A stretch of DNA of 64,000 nucleotides from Pseudomonadota bacterium (GTDB lineage: Bacteria > Pseudomonadota > Gammaproteobacteria > Burkholderiales > Rhodocyclaceae), in the NCBI GenBank assembly GCA_018241695.1, contig JAFEDH010000020.1, forward strand, positions 1 to 64,000. The letters run 5' to 3'. Shown here one piece after another: positions 49,128-58,346 of this stretch. A program made the translations under genes and the position numbers. The notes below the pieces were generated by a model. That model was not told where the DNA came from and made no database searches. It worked only from the letters and a program-made list of their open reading frames with translations. Numbering within the stretch: the stretch's first letter is position 1; the number at the start of each line of letters is the position of its first letter.

Positions 49128-51752
49128 TCAGTGCAGTACCGACCAGTCACCGGTTTGCAGCTCTTTTATCTTCGCCCGGATATCCCGGCCGGACTTGACC
49201 GCGCCGCCCACCGGGCCGGCGAGATCGGGCCAGCCGATCAGGATCGCACCAACGAGCCGGCCTTCGCGCCAGACCAGCTTGCGGTAACGGTGCGCCACCT
49301 CGTCTTCCAGTACCAGGCTTTCATCACTTCCGTCCGCTTCGAAACGGCCCATCGAATACACATCCGCACCCACCACCTTGAGCATGGTCGACAACACCGG
49401 CTCGCGGTATTCACGGGCTTCGCCCAGGGCATTGCAGGCGGCAACCTCGGCCTGCTCGACCGCCACCGGCCACAACCCCGGGATACGGCCCGCATGTTCC
49501 GCCATGTCACCCACGGCAAATATCCCCTCGACCGAGGTGCGCATGGCCGAATCGACCACCACACCCCGCTTCACCACAAGGCCGGCAGCCCGCGCCAGCG
49601 TGATATTGGGCGTGATCCCGGCAGCCATGACCAGAACGTCGGCCTCAAGCGGTGCCGCATCCCGGAGATGCAGCAGCATTCTCCCGTCTTCGCGCACCAG
49701 GCGTAGCGACTCCCGGGCGGTGACAATCTCGATTCCAAGGCCGGCCAGATAGCCTTGCAGCATCCTTCCGCCACGTTCATCGAGCTGGCGATGCAATAGC
49801 CAGGCATTGCGTTCGACGACCGTGACCTTCAGCCCCAGCTTATGCAGCGCATAGGCGGCTTCAAGGCCCAGCAGACCGCCACCGGCCACCACGGCGTAAC
49901 GTGCCTGTTCCTTTTGCACAAAACTGCGCAGCCCCATGGCATCGTCTGCACTGCGCAGCACGAAGCAGCCGGGCAGCCCCCAGCCTTCCAGTGCCGGAAC
50001 GGTGCCGCTGCTGCCGCAGGCCAGGATCAGCCGGTCATATTCCAGCGTTTCCCCGTCTGCCAGACATACGCAATGGCCGGACGGATCGATGGATCGGGCG
50101 GCAGTATTGAGCAGCATCTCGATATTGCGCTCCCGGTACCACTCGTCCGCCATCAGATACAGGCCCTGCATCGCGGAACGGCCATACACCAGACGACTGA
50201 TACCCATGCGGTTGTAGAGTGCGTGGTTCTCGTCGGCGACGATGCGCAGCGTGCATTCGGGATGGCGCCGGCGCACATGATCCGCAGCCGTCACCCCGGC
50301 GATGCCATTGCCGATGATCAGGACATTGCGGATCGAGCGATCGAATCCCGATGCGGCGGCGGGTGGTGCGGTCGCCTTGTCGGGCGTCAGTACGATGCCG
50401 ATCCGGCCACGCTGGACACGGGCGCAGCAGGCCATGCGGGTATTGGGTGCGAACCCCAGGCGGGCCAGGGTGTTGAGTTCGTCCTCCTCCGCCGGACTCA
50501 ACCCCTCCGCACCCTCCCGGATCGCGACAGGGTCCGCGCCACAGGCGCCCATCCGGCAGCCCGCCTCGATCCGGCCGCCACAACCCTCGATCAGTTCCAG
50601 CAGGGTCTGCCCCTGCTGCGCGGGCACCTTCAGTTCGTCCGGCAGGATCACCAGCTCCGCCTGCTGTGCCGCAGTCGCCTGCTTCAGCGCACTGACGGCC
50701 CCGCTGCCCAGGCCGATCGATGAATTCGCGGTCTTGCCCACCGCCTTGAGGATGAAGGCATCCTCGACCCGGAACCCGCGCCGGATCCAGATCACGCTCA
50801 GCACCAGGATGCCCGCACGCACCACCTGCACGGCGACATTTGCATTCCAGCCACCGGTCAGGCCGGCGAGGCCGCCCAGCCACGTGGAGGAGACACCCCA
50901 GTAATAGATGTTGAAGGCCAGTGCGCCAAACACCACCGTAAGCCGGTTTTTAGGGACACGGGCGAAGGCATCCAGAAACTGGAAAATGCCGATGCTCAAA
51001 AGGCAGCACACGGCGAAGCGGGTGTACAGCGTCAGCCAGTCCGCCCCTGCGGGGATGGAAAAAAATGCCACCAGAAAACCGGGCAGCAGGCTGTTGAACA
51101 GACGGCGGCGGCCCACGTAGTGGCGGTCTTCGTCATACTGGTCGGCCAGATAGGCCACGGACGGATTGAAGTCGAAACAGTTGCGGGTGCAGCTGACACA
51201 GGGCTGGCAGTGGTTGTTCGCAACCGGCAGCGCCGCGGTCTGCCCGTAGATGCGCTGCACCGGCAGCAGGGGACAGATGCTGCTGCACCAGCCGCTTTTC
51301 CCCTTGAAAACCAGGCCGCCGGCAAAAGCCCCCAGCAAGCCGAACAGAATCATCGCGGCGGTCGCCGGACCACTGCCGTTGAACAACCATTTGCGCGAGG
51401 ACACGAAGATGAAGAACAGCGCGATGCCGACGGTATAGCTGTATTCACGAATCCGTGTTGTATGCGTCAGCCCGCGGGTGAAGCCGAAACGGCGGGGCAG
51501 CTGGTTGAGCGCAGCCATCGGACAGATGTTTCTCCAGATGCCCGGTGCCAGCAGGAAGAGCAGGGGCAGGGCAGGCACCATCACCTGCCAGAACAGCACC
51601 AGGCCGATGGCGGGAGCGACCACGAGCAGAATCACCGTCGCCAGCGCAACCAGCACGGACATCACCCGCAGGGCATCCCATACCCGCTGCGGGAACAGTG
51701 GTGGCAACTGCAGATAGTTGGCGAAAAGCGGTGGCGCCGTATTGCCCGGCAT
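49128..51752 (-). CDS. Membrane 4Fe-4S / 2Fe-2S / FAD fusion oxidoreductase
   Basis: An 874-residue protein with three fused modules. The N-terminal third has about eight membrane helices with NapH/NosR-like CP motifs (WRNICPMAALNQ, GWCSSICPLLPVQ) and a 4Fe-4S motif HCQPCVSCTRNC near residue 180. The middle (about 390-445) is a ferredoxin-like domain with GCRMGACGADPVAI, where the usual third Cys is Asp, and ACCARV. The C-terminal part is a NirB-like pyridine nucleotide-disulfide reductase: FAD motif IIGNGIAGVTAADHVRRRH at about residue 475, NAD motif VVAGGGLLGLEAAYAL at about 620 and GIFAVGDMAEHAG. It probably moves electrons between a quinone or periplasmic donor and NAD. It follows a cNMP-binding gene by 14 bases. 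Confidence 0.82.
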   Translation of the reverse strand: MPGNTAPPLFANYLQLPPLFPQRVWDALRVMSVLVALATVILLVVAPAIGLVLFWQVMVPALPLLFLLAPGIWRNICPMAALNQLPRRFGFTRGLTHTTRIREYSYTVGIALFFIFVSSRKWLFNGSGPATAAMILFGLLGAFAGGLVFKGKSGWCSSICPLLPVQRIYGQTAALPVANNHCQPCVSCTRNCFDFNPSVAYLADQYDEDRHYVGRRRLFNSLLPGFLVAFFSIPAGADWLTLYTRFAVCCLLSIGIFQFLDAFARVPKNRLTVVFGALAFNIYYWGVSSTWLGGLAGLTGGWNANVAVQVVRAGILVLSVIWIRRGFRVEDAFILKAVGKTANSSIGLGSGAVSALKQATAAQQAELVILPDELKVPAQQGQTLLELIEGCGGRIEAGCRMGACGADPVAIREGAEGLSPAEEDELNTLARLGFAPNTRMACCARVQRGRIGIVLTPDKATAPPAAASGFDRSIRNVLIIGNGIAGVTAADHVRRRHPECTLRIVADENHALYNRMGISRLVYGRSAMQGLYLMADEWYRERNIEMLLNTAARSIDPSGHCVCLADGETLEYDRLILACGSSGTVPALEGWGLPGCFVLRSADDAMGLRSFVQKEQARYAVVAGGGLLGLEAAYALHKLGLKVTVVERNAWLLHRQLDERGGRMLQGYLAGLGIEIVTARESLRLVREDGRMLLHLRDAAPLEADVLVMAAGITPNITLARAAGLVVKRGVVVDSAMRTSVEGIFAVGDMAEHAGRIPGLWPVAVEQAEVAACNALGEAREYREPVLSTMLKVVGADVYSMGRFEADGSDESLVLEDEVAHRYRKLVWREGRLVGAILIGWPDLAGPVGGAVKSGRDIRAKIKELQTGDWSVLH

Positions 51753-51766
51753 GATTCATCCGTATT

Positions 51767-52249
51767 TCAGCGGCGTGTGCGCAGCATGAGCTCGGTCAGC
51801 TCGCGCAGGCGTAGCGAGAGAATCCGGCCCAGATCGAAAAGCGCCATGCGCGCCAGCTCCGGATATCGCGCCGAAAGCAGATCGAAAGCCTCCAGCGAGA
51901 TGATGAACAGTTCGCCATCGCTGTGGGCGCGCACACTGGCCGAACGCGCCAGTCCATCGAGAAACGCCTGCTCGCCGAAAACCGAAAGCGGCTCGATGTC
52001 ATAGATGTGCCTGTCACCATCCTGGCCGCTCGCAAACACCTCCAGCCGGCCGCTGGCAACGATGTAAAAGGCCCGGCTGTGTTCACCCTGGCGCAGCAGC
52101 AACTCACCCGCCGCAAATTTCCGGCGCTGCGCCACCGCCAGCAGGCGCGTCCAGTCCTCCTCGGGAAGATTGCCCAGAAAAATCGCGGCCGGCGCCGGGT
52201 CCGAATCGGCACCGGCGCGTTCGTAATCGAAAAACGAAGAAAAATCCAT
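51767..52249 (-). CDS. Cyclic-nucleotide-binding-domain protein without HTH
   Basis: A 160-residue Crp/cNMP-binding-fold protein. The core reads KFAAGELLLRQGEHSRAFYI, VASGRLEVFASGQ, and LSVFGEQAFLDGLARSASVR, where the FGE-x(n)-R pattern matches a phosphate-binding cassette. The C-terminus has a helix but no DNA-binding helix-turn-helix, so it is a sensor or subunit, not a transcription factor. The ATG at 52249 was chosen over a longer frame with no homology; the ribosome site is modest. It lies 14 bases upstream of the fusion oxidoreductase in the same direction and may regulate or dock on it. Confidence 0.8.
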   Translation of the reverse strand: MDFSSFFDYERAGADSDPAPAAIFLGNLPEEDWTRLLAVAQRRKFAAGELLLRQGEHSRAFYIVASGRLEVFASGQDGDRHIYDIEPLSVFGEQAFLDGLARSASVRAHSDGELFIISLEAFDLLSARYPELARMALFDLGRILSLRLRELTELMLRTRR

Positions 52250-52361
52250 GCACGCTTCCCGTTCCGTGCGGACAAGCGATCCGCAAGCCTGCACCTTCCT
52301 TCGGTTAGCACAAGATCGGCAGACTGCAAGGAATCCCCCGGCGACTGGCACAATACCGGCC

Positions 52362-55271
52362 ATGACACCGGAAACCTTCATCGCCCGCTGGCGCGGCAAC
52401 ACCCTTACCGAACGCGCCGGCGCGCAGCCGCATTTCGACGATCTGTGCGACCTGCTCGGCGTGGACAAACCCCGCGATCCGGAAAACTACTGCTTCGAGC
52501 GCGGCGCAAGAAAGGCCGGCGGCGGCGAGGGGGCGCGGCAGGGCTGGGCCGATGTCTGGAAGCGCGGCCACTTCGGCTGGGAGAACAAGAAACCCGGCCG
52601 CAATCTCGATGCCGCCCTCAAGCAGCTCACCGACTACGCCCTGCAACTCGACAACCCGCCGCTGCTCGTCGTCTGCGACCGCGAGCGCATCGTCATCCAT
52701 ACCGCCTTCACCGGCTACCCCGACGAACCCCGTGAAATCCGCATCGGGCAACTGATCGAGCCGCACGCCCGGCAAACACTCCGCTGGGTATTCACCGATC
52801 CTGAAAAGCTGCGCCCGGAAAAATCCACCGCCGCCATCACCGCGCAGGCCGCCGGCCAGTTCGCCCAGCTTGCCGCCGCCCTGCGCGGGCGCGGCGAGGG
52901 CGGCGAGAAAGTCGCCCACTTTCTCGTCCAGTGCCTTTTCTGCATGTTTGCCGAAGACGAAAACCTGCTCCCCTCCGGCATCTTCACCGATCTGCTGCAG
53001 CACGCCGGCAGCGATGCCGGCAAGGCCGCCCGCCGCATCGAAAAACTTTTCCATGCCATGCGCCAGCGCGGCGGCGAATATGGCGACCACGACATCGCCT
53101 GGTTCAACGGCGGCCTTTTCAAAACCATCGACCTTCCACCGCTGATCACGACGGACATCGCCATCCTGCACCGCGCCGCCGCCGACATGGACTGGCGCGC
53201 CATCGACCCCACCATCTTCGGCACGCTCTTTGAACGCGGCCTCGACCCCGCCGCCCGCGCCCCGCTCGGCGCCCACTACACCGACACCGGCACCATCCAG
53301 AAGCTGATCGACCCGCTGGTGCGCGAACCGCTGGCCAGCGAATGGGCCTCCACCCGCCGGCAAATCGCCGCACTGGCGCCCGGCTTCGGCATGGTCAGGA
53401 CGCGCAAAAAAGCGCAGTTCCGGCCCAACGAAGCCCGGCAGCGCGGACAGGAACTGCTGCAGGGTTTTCTCAACCGCCTCAACCACTACCGCGTGCTCGA
53501 CCCCGCCTGCGGCAGTGGCAACTTTCTCTATCTCGCCCTCAAGGCCCTGCGTGACATCGAAAAGCGCGCCCACATCGACGCCCTCGAACTCGGCCTGCAA
53601 CCCGAACTCGTCATGCAGACCGGCCCGCACAACATCCTCGGGCTGGAGATCAACGAATTCGCCGCCGAACTCGCCCGCGTCACCGTCTGGATCGGCGACA
53701 TCCAGTGGTGCCGGCAGAACGGCTACCCGCACGCCCTCAACCCCATTTTGAAACCGCTCGACGGCATCGAACACCGCGACGCCCTGCTCAACGCCGATGG
53801 CAGCGAAGCGCAATGGCCTGCCGCCGACGTCATCGTCGGCAACCCGCCTTTCCTCGGTGACAAGGTCATGCGCGGCGAACTCGGCTCCGAATACGTCGAA
53901 ACCCTGCGTAAAACCTACGACGGCCACGTTCCCGGTGGTGCCGACCTCGTCACCTACTGGTTCGAAAAAGCCCGCGCCCGGATCGCCGCCGGAAAACTGC
54001 AGGCCGCCGGCCTCGTCGCCACCAACTCCATCCGCGGCGGCGCCAACCGCAAGGTGCTGGAGCGCATTGTCGACACGACGCGCATTTTCGAGGCCTGGAG
54101 CGACGAGGAATGGGTCAATGAAGGCGCCGCCGTGCGCGTGTCGCTGGTTGGTTTTGGCCCGTTTTTCGGGGTCGACCGCAGCAGTCGGCTGGATGGGCTT
54201 GAAGTAAATTCGATTCACGCCGATTTGACGGCAGCCGTCGGTGTCAACCTGACCAAGGCCAAGCCGCTGCCGGAAAATACCAGCACCGCCTACCTCGGCA
54301 TCCAGAAAACCGGCCCCTTCGATCTTCCCGGTGAACTGGGCCGAAGCTGGCTCAGCCAACCCAACCCGAACGGTCGCCCGAACAGCGAAATCGTCAAACC
54401 GTGGTTCAACGGTCTCGACATCACGCGCCGCCAGCGCGACATGTGGATCGTCGATTTCGGTACCGACATGCCGGAAACAGAAGCTAGTCTTTACGAGTTG
54501 CCGTTTGCCTACGCTAGGGAGCACGTGCAGCCAACAAGGGTTGGCAAGCGCGAAGCGCGAACCAACGAAATGTGGTGGCTTTTCCAGTGGTCGCGGCCAT
54601 TGATGCGCCGGGCCATCGCCAAGCTGCCGCGCTTCATCGTCACACCCGAGGTTGCCAAGCACCGGGTATTTGCTTTCATGCAACCGCCTACGGTCGCCGA
54701 CAAGAACCTTACGGTCATCGCCCGTTCCGACGACACCACCTTCGGCATCCTGCATTCCCGCTTCCATGAACTCTGGTCGCTGCGCCTCTGCACCTACCTC
54801 GGCGTTGGCAACGATCCGCGCTACACCCCGACCACCACCTTCGAAACCTTCCCCTTCCCCGCCGGCCTGACGCCGCGCGACACCGCCGCCGGCGCGCCGT
54901 CCGGCCCGCTCGCCGCAGCCATCGCGGCCGCCGCCCACCGTCTCGACGAACTGCGCGAAGCCTGGCTCAACCCACCGGAATGGGTCGACTGGATCATCAC
55001 CCCGGAAGAGGAAAAGGCCGGCTTCCCGCAACGCCCGGTGGCCAAACCCGGCCATGAGGCCGACCTCAGGAAGCGCACCCTGACCAATCTCTACAACGCG
55101 AAGCAGGCGGGGCAAGCGGCCTGGCTCGACATGGCCCACAAGGCGCTCGACCGGGCCGTGGCCGCCGCCTACGGCTGGGACGACTACACGCCAGAAATGC
55201 CCGACGAGGAAATCCTCCGCCGCCTGCTGGCGCTCAATCTTGCCCGCGCCGCCGGGGCCAAGACGCGCTGA
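52362..55271 (+). CDS. MmeI-like single-protein restriction-modification enzyme (type IIL)
   Basis: A 969-residue protein combining nuclease, N6-adenine methyltransferase and target recognition. The N-terminal nuclease motif is D64-x9-E74-N-K76 (DVWKRGHFGWENK), the exact D-x9-ExK spacing I recall for MmeI. A helical spacer follows. Methyltransferase motif I is LDPACGSGNF (from about residue 378) and motif IV is NPPF at 494. The region after about residue 600 is the probable target-recognition domain. It stands alone between housekeeping genes with no accessory methylase, as expected for type IIL. Codon use is GC-rich except in the recognition domain. Confidence 0.88.
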   Translation: MTPETFIARWRGNTLTERAGAQPHFDDLCDLLGVDKPRDPENYCFERGARKAGGGEGARQGWADVWKRGHFGWENKKPGRNLDAALKQLTDYALQLDNPPLLVVCDRERIVIHTAFTGYPDEPREIRIGQLIEPHARQTLRWVFTDPEKLRPEKSTAAITAQAAGQFAQLAAALRGRGEGGEKVAHFLVQCLFCMFAEDENLLPSGIFTDLLQHAGSDAGKAARRIEKLFHAMRQRGGEYGDHDIAWFNGGLFKTIDLPPLITTDIAILHRAAADMDWRAIDPTIFGTLFERGLDPAARAPLGAHYTDTGTIQKLIDPLVREPLASEWASTRRQIAALAPGFGMVRTRKKAQFRPNEARQRGQELLQGFLNRLNHYRVLDPACGSGNFLYLALKALRDIEKRAHIDALELGLQPELVMQTGPHNILGLEINEFAAELARVTVWIGDIQWCRQNGYPHALNPILKPLDGIEHRDALLNADGSEAQWPAADVIVGNPPFLGDKVMRGELGSEYVETLRKTYDGHVPGGADLVTYWFEKARARIAAGKLQAAGLVATNSIRGGANRKVLERIVDTTRIFEAWSDEEWVNEGAAVRVSLVGFGPFFGVDRSSRLDGLEVNSIHADLTAAVGVNLTKAKPLPENTSTAYLGIQKTGPFDLPGELGRSWLSQPNPNGRPNSEIVKPWFNGLDITRRQRDMWIVDFGTDMPETEASLYELPFAYAREHVQPTRVGKREARTNEMWWLFQWSRPLMRRAIAKLPRFIVTPEVAKHRVFAFMQPPTVADKNLTVIARSDDTTFGILHSRFHELWSLRLCTYLGVGNDPRYTPTTTFETFPFPAGLTPRDTAAGAPSGPLAAAIAAAAHRLDELREAWLNPPEWVDWIITPEEEKAGFPQRPVAKPGHEADLRKRTLTNLYNAKQAGQAAWLDMAHKALDRAVAAAYGWDDYTPEMPDEEILRRLLALNLARAAGAKTR

Positions 55272-55481
55272 AGGCCGCGGCCACGCGATCCGCATCGGGC
55301 AACGGATCGGGCCGCACCTCCGGCAAACGCCCGGATGGGCATCCGCCGATCTGTGCTACTGTCTTTTTCGTATGCCGGGCAGGCCGACAGAATCATGCGC
55401 CGAGGCTGAACCGGGCCAGAGCATCTTGCCGCGGCGGAAAGTGGCCGGAGGGCGCCAGCAAACTTTTTCAGGAAGACAGAC

Positions 55482-56189
55482 ATGGGTCAATGGATCAGCA
55501 TCGATACCGCCCGCCATCCCGGATTCGAAGCCTATCTGGCGACACCGCCCACCGGAAGCGGGCCGGGCCTGCTGCTGCTGCAGGAGGCCATGGGGGTCAA
55601 CCCTCACATCCGCACCGTGGCCGACCAGTACGCCGCGGAGGGCTTCACCGTGCTGGCCCCCGATGTGTTCTGGCGTCTGCAGCCACACCTGGAATTCGGC
55701 TACGGCGAAGCCGAGATGCAGAAGGTCATGGCCGCCATCGGCGGGCTGGATTTTCCCCTGGCGCTGCAGGACATCGCCCACAGCATCGATGCCCTGCGCG
55801 CGCGCCCCGAATGCACGGGGAAAGTGGCCGCGCTGGGCTACTGCATGGGCGGCCTGCTCTCCTTTCTCACCGCGGCCAGCGGCCAGGTGGATGCGGCGGT
55901 GTGCTACTACGGCGGGCGCATCCAGGATCACCTGCACCGCCTGGCCGAGATCCGCATACCGGTGCTGATGCACTTCGCCGATCAGGATCGGTTCATCCCG
56001 ATCGCCGCCATCGATACGATCGTCGCGGCCTGCGCCGGTCAGCCGGCCCTGCGCGTCGAGCGCTACCCTGCCGACCACGGTTTCAACTGCCCGGAGCGTG
56101 CCGCCTATCACCACCCCTCGGCCCTCCTTGCCAAGGGCCGCACCCTCGGCTTTCTCGCCCGCACGCTTTACCCACCCACAAAGGAATGA
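55482..56189 (+). CDS. Dienelactone hydrolase family protein
   Basis: A 235-residue alpha/beta hydrolase. The catalytic triad is visible as Cys in ALGYCMGGLLSF, Asp in FADQDRFIP and His in PADHGFNC. The N-terminal LLLLQEAMGVNPHIRTVADQ, containing the conserved Glu, and FTVLAPDVFWR segments match dienelactone hydrolase (carboxymethylenebutenolidase). This family acts in chlorocatechol and other ring-cleavage pathways but also has many uncharacterised members. Its stop overlaps a potential start of the SDR gene, so the two are co-transcribed. Confidence 0.9.
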   Translation: MGQWISIDTARHPGFEAYLATPPTGSGPGLLLLQEAMGVNPHIRTVADQYAAEGFTVLAPDVFWRLQPHLEFGYGEAEMQKVMAAIGGLDFPLALQDIAHSIDALRARPECTGKVAALGYCMGGLLSFLTAASGQVDAAVCYYGGRIQDHLHRLAEIRIPVLMHFADQDRFIPIAAIDTIVAACAGQPALRVERYPADHGFNCPERAAYHHPSALLAKGRTLGFLARTLYPPTKE

Positions 56190-56194
56190 TCACC

Positions 56195-57031
56195 ATGAGC
56201 CTGACCCTGACCGGATTCGACGGAAAAATCGCCCTGGTGACCGGCGCCGGCCGCATGCGCAGCATCGGCCGGCCCATCGCCGTGGCCCTGGCGCAAGCCG
56301 GCTGCGACGTGGTGCTGACCGGCACCGGAAAATCGCCGGCGCTGTATCCCGACGATGAAAAACAGGCGGGCTGGCGCGATATCGAATCCGTTGCCGACGA
56401 GATCCGCGCCCTGGGCCGGCGCGCCCTCGCGCTGGTTTCCGACGTTACCGATCCGGTCGCGGTGGACACCCTCGCGGACCGCATCGAGGCCGAGTTCGGC
56501 CGCATCGATTTCGTGGTGAACAACGCCGGCTCCACCCGTGGCAAGGACCGTCAGCCAGTCACCACCCTGCCGGTGGAGGAGTGGCAGCGCGTCATCGATA
56601 CCAACCTCAACGGCGGCTTCTACATGGCCCGCGCCTTCGCGCAACGCATGATGAAGACTGGCCGGGGAGGCGCCATCGTCAACATTTCCACCCTGGGCAC
56701 CCGTCTGCTGGCGGCCAATACCGCGGCCTATGTGAGTTCCAAGGCGGGCATCAACGCCCTGACCACCATTCTCAGCGGCGAACTGGGGCGCCACGGCATC
56801 CGCGTCAACGCCGTGAGTCCCGGCCTGATCGATACCAGCCGCATGGACGACATGGGGCGCACTGACGCCTGGAACGGGCTGGTGAAATCCTTCATCCCGC
56901 TGGGACGGGCCGGCACCGGGGAGGACATCGCGCACATGGTGGCCTTCCTGTGCAGCGATCAGGGTAGCTGGATCAGCGGCCAGAACATCTATGTGGATGG
57001 CGGCTACACCAACGTGCCACTGCTCTTCTGA
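56195..57031 (+). CDS. SDR-family oxidoreductase
   Basis: A 278-residue short-chain dehydrogenase resembling 3-oxoacyl-ACP reductases. It has a modified cofactor loop VTGAGRMRSIGRPIAVALA (extra residues between the glycines), VNNAGSTRG, the catalytic Ser in VNISTLGTRL, YVSSK, and VSPGLIDTSR, and ends in GSWISGQNIYVDGGYTNV. The ATG at 56195 has AAGGA nine bases upstream. An ATG at 56186 overlapping the hydrolase stop is less likely. Co-transcription with dienelactone hydrolase suggests a shared catabolic pathway of unknown substrate. Confidence 0.9.
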   Translation: MSLTLTGFDGKIALVTGAGRMRSIGRPIAVALAQAGCDVVLTGTGKSPALYPDDEKQAGWRDIESVADEIRALGRRALALVSDVTDPVAVDTLADRIEAEFGRIDFVVNNAGSTRGKDRQPVTTLPVEEWQRVIDTNLNGGFYMARAFAQRMMKTGRGGAIVNISTLGTRLLAANTAAYVSSKAGINALTTILSGELGRHGIRVNAVSPGLIDTSRMDDMGRTDAWNGLVKSFIPLGRAGTGEDIAHMVAFLCSDQGSWISGQNIYVDGGYTNVPLLF

Positions 57032-57117
57032 GCGGCACGACCGGCAGGAACCCGAAGCCCCTCCGGGCCCGCATCACCAACACCGTCCCATCGCGACGGC
57101 GGCGGCGCTGACCAGGA

Positions 57118-57501
57118 TCAGTGCAGCACCCGCGGCATGGACAGCACGAACTCGTCGATGGGGGCCTCGAACTGTGTGCCGTCCTCCGCCGTCATCTGGT
57201 AGCTGCCCTTCATCGTTCCCACCGGCGTCTCCAGCACACAGCCGCTGGTGTACTGGAACGAATGTCCGGGCGGCAGCAGTGGCTGGTGGCCGACCACGCC
57301 CAGGCCACGCACCTGCTCCACCTTGCCGTCGCCGTTGGTGATGATCCAGTGGCGGGAGATCAGCTGGGCCGGCACATTGCCCGTATTGCTGACGGTGATG
57401 GTGTAGGCGAAGACATAGCGGCTCGATGCCGGCTCGGACTGGTCGGGCAGGTACTCGGTCAGCACCTCGACGCGGATCTGGTAGTGATTGGAATCGGTCA
57501 T
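57118..57501 (-). CDS. apaG: ApaG protein
   Basis: A 127-residue Ig-like beta-sandwich protein of the ApaG/CorD family, linked to cobalt and magnesium homeostasis in enterobacteria though its exact role is unsettled. It shows [60 protein letters not shown] and GTMKGSYQM, which are family signatures. It is divergent from rpe across about 150 bases. The ATG at 57501 fits the family length. Confidence 0.95.
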   Translation of the reverse strand: MTDSNHYQIRVEVLTEYLPDQSEPASSRYVFAYTITVSNTGNVPAQLISRHWIITNGDGKVEQVRGLGVVGHQPLLPPGHSFQYTSGCVLETPVGTMKGSYQMTAEDGTQFEAPIDEFVLSMPRVLH

Positions 57502-57652
57502 GGGTTCGGCTTTCGACAGGCCGCCATTGCACACGAAAATCGGTCCGGCCGCAATTCGCCGGGGCACTTGGGATACCCGGAGCACTCGAAGCACCCGCGC
57601 TGCGAAGCGCCGTGCCCGGTAAAATCCGCTTTCAGTCTACGAGGTCGCCTCC

Positions 57653-58342
57653 ATGTTCCGTATCGCTCCCAGCATCCTTTCCGCCAACTTCGCCCGGCTC
57701 GGCGAGGAAGTGGGCAACGTCATCGCCGCAGGCGCGGACTGGATTCACTTCGATGTGATGGACAACCATTACGTCCCCAATCTCACCATCGGCCCGCTGG
57801 TTTGCGAGGCCCTGCGCCCGGTGACGGATGCGGTGATCGACGTGCATCTGATGGTCAGGCCGGTGGATCGCATCATTCCCGACTTCGCCAAGGCGGGCGC
57901 CAATGTCATCACCTTCCACCCCGAGGCTTCCGATCATATCGACCGCACCCTGGGCCTGATCCGGGAGTCGGGCTGTCAGGCCGGCCTGGTGTTCAACCCG
58001 GCCACGCCGCTGCACTACATGGATCACGTGATGGACAAGCTCGATATCGTGTTGCTGATGAGCGTGAATCCCGGCTTTGGTGGTCAGACCTTCATTCCCG
58101 AAATCCTCGCCAAGCTGGGCCAGGCCCGCCGCAAGCTCGACGACTACGAAGCCAGGAGCGGTCGCCGCATCCTGCTTGAAGTCGATGGTGGCGTGAAGGT
58201 GGACAACATCGCCCAGATCGCGCGGGCAGGTGCCGATACCTTCGTCGCCGGTTCCGCCATCTTCGGTGCCGGCCGTGACGGCGACCCCCATCGCTACGAC
58301 TCGGTCATCGCGGCGCTGCGCGCGGAACTGGCCGGCGTCTAG
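57653..58342 (+). CDS. rpe: Ribulose-phosphate 3-epimerase
   Basis: Rpe interconverts ribulose-5-phosphate and xylulose-5-phosphate in the pentose phosphate and Calvin pathways. The 229-residue TIM barrel starts [20 protein letters not shown] and has metal ligands in [12 protein letters not shown] and DVHLMV, then [18 protein letters not shown], and [10 protein letters not shown]. It is followed after four bases by gph. The rpe-gph-trpE order is a common proteobacterial operon. Confidence 0.98.
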   Translation: MFRIAPSILSANFARLGEEVGNVIAAGADWIHFDVMDNHYVPNLTIGPLVCEALRPVTDAVIDVHLMVRPVDRIIPDFAKAGANVITFHPEASDHIDRTLGLIRESGCQAGLVFNPATPLHYMDHVMDKLDIVLLMSVNPGFGGQTFIPEILAKLGQARRKLDDYEARSGRRILLEVDGGVKVDNIAQIARAGADTFVAGSAIFGAGRDGDPHRYDSVIAALRAELAGV

Positions 58343-58346
58343 CGCC

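Noticed and set aside
52305-55295. A 996-codon open frame on the minus strand
   Set aside because: It is antisense to the MmeI-like gene, whose nuclease and methyltransferase motifs are clear. The antisense product has Gly/Val/Glu-biased sequence and no recognisable domain.
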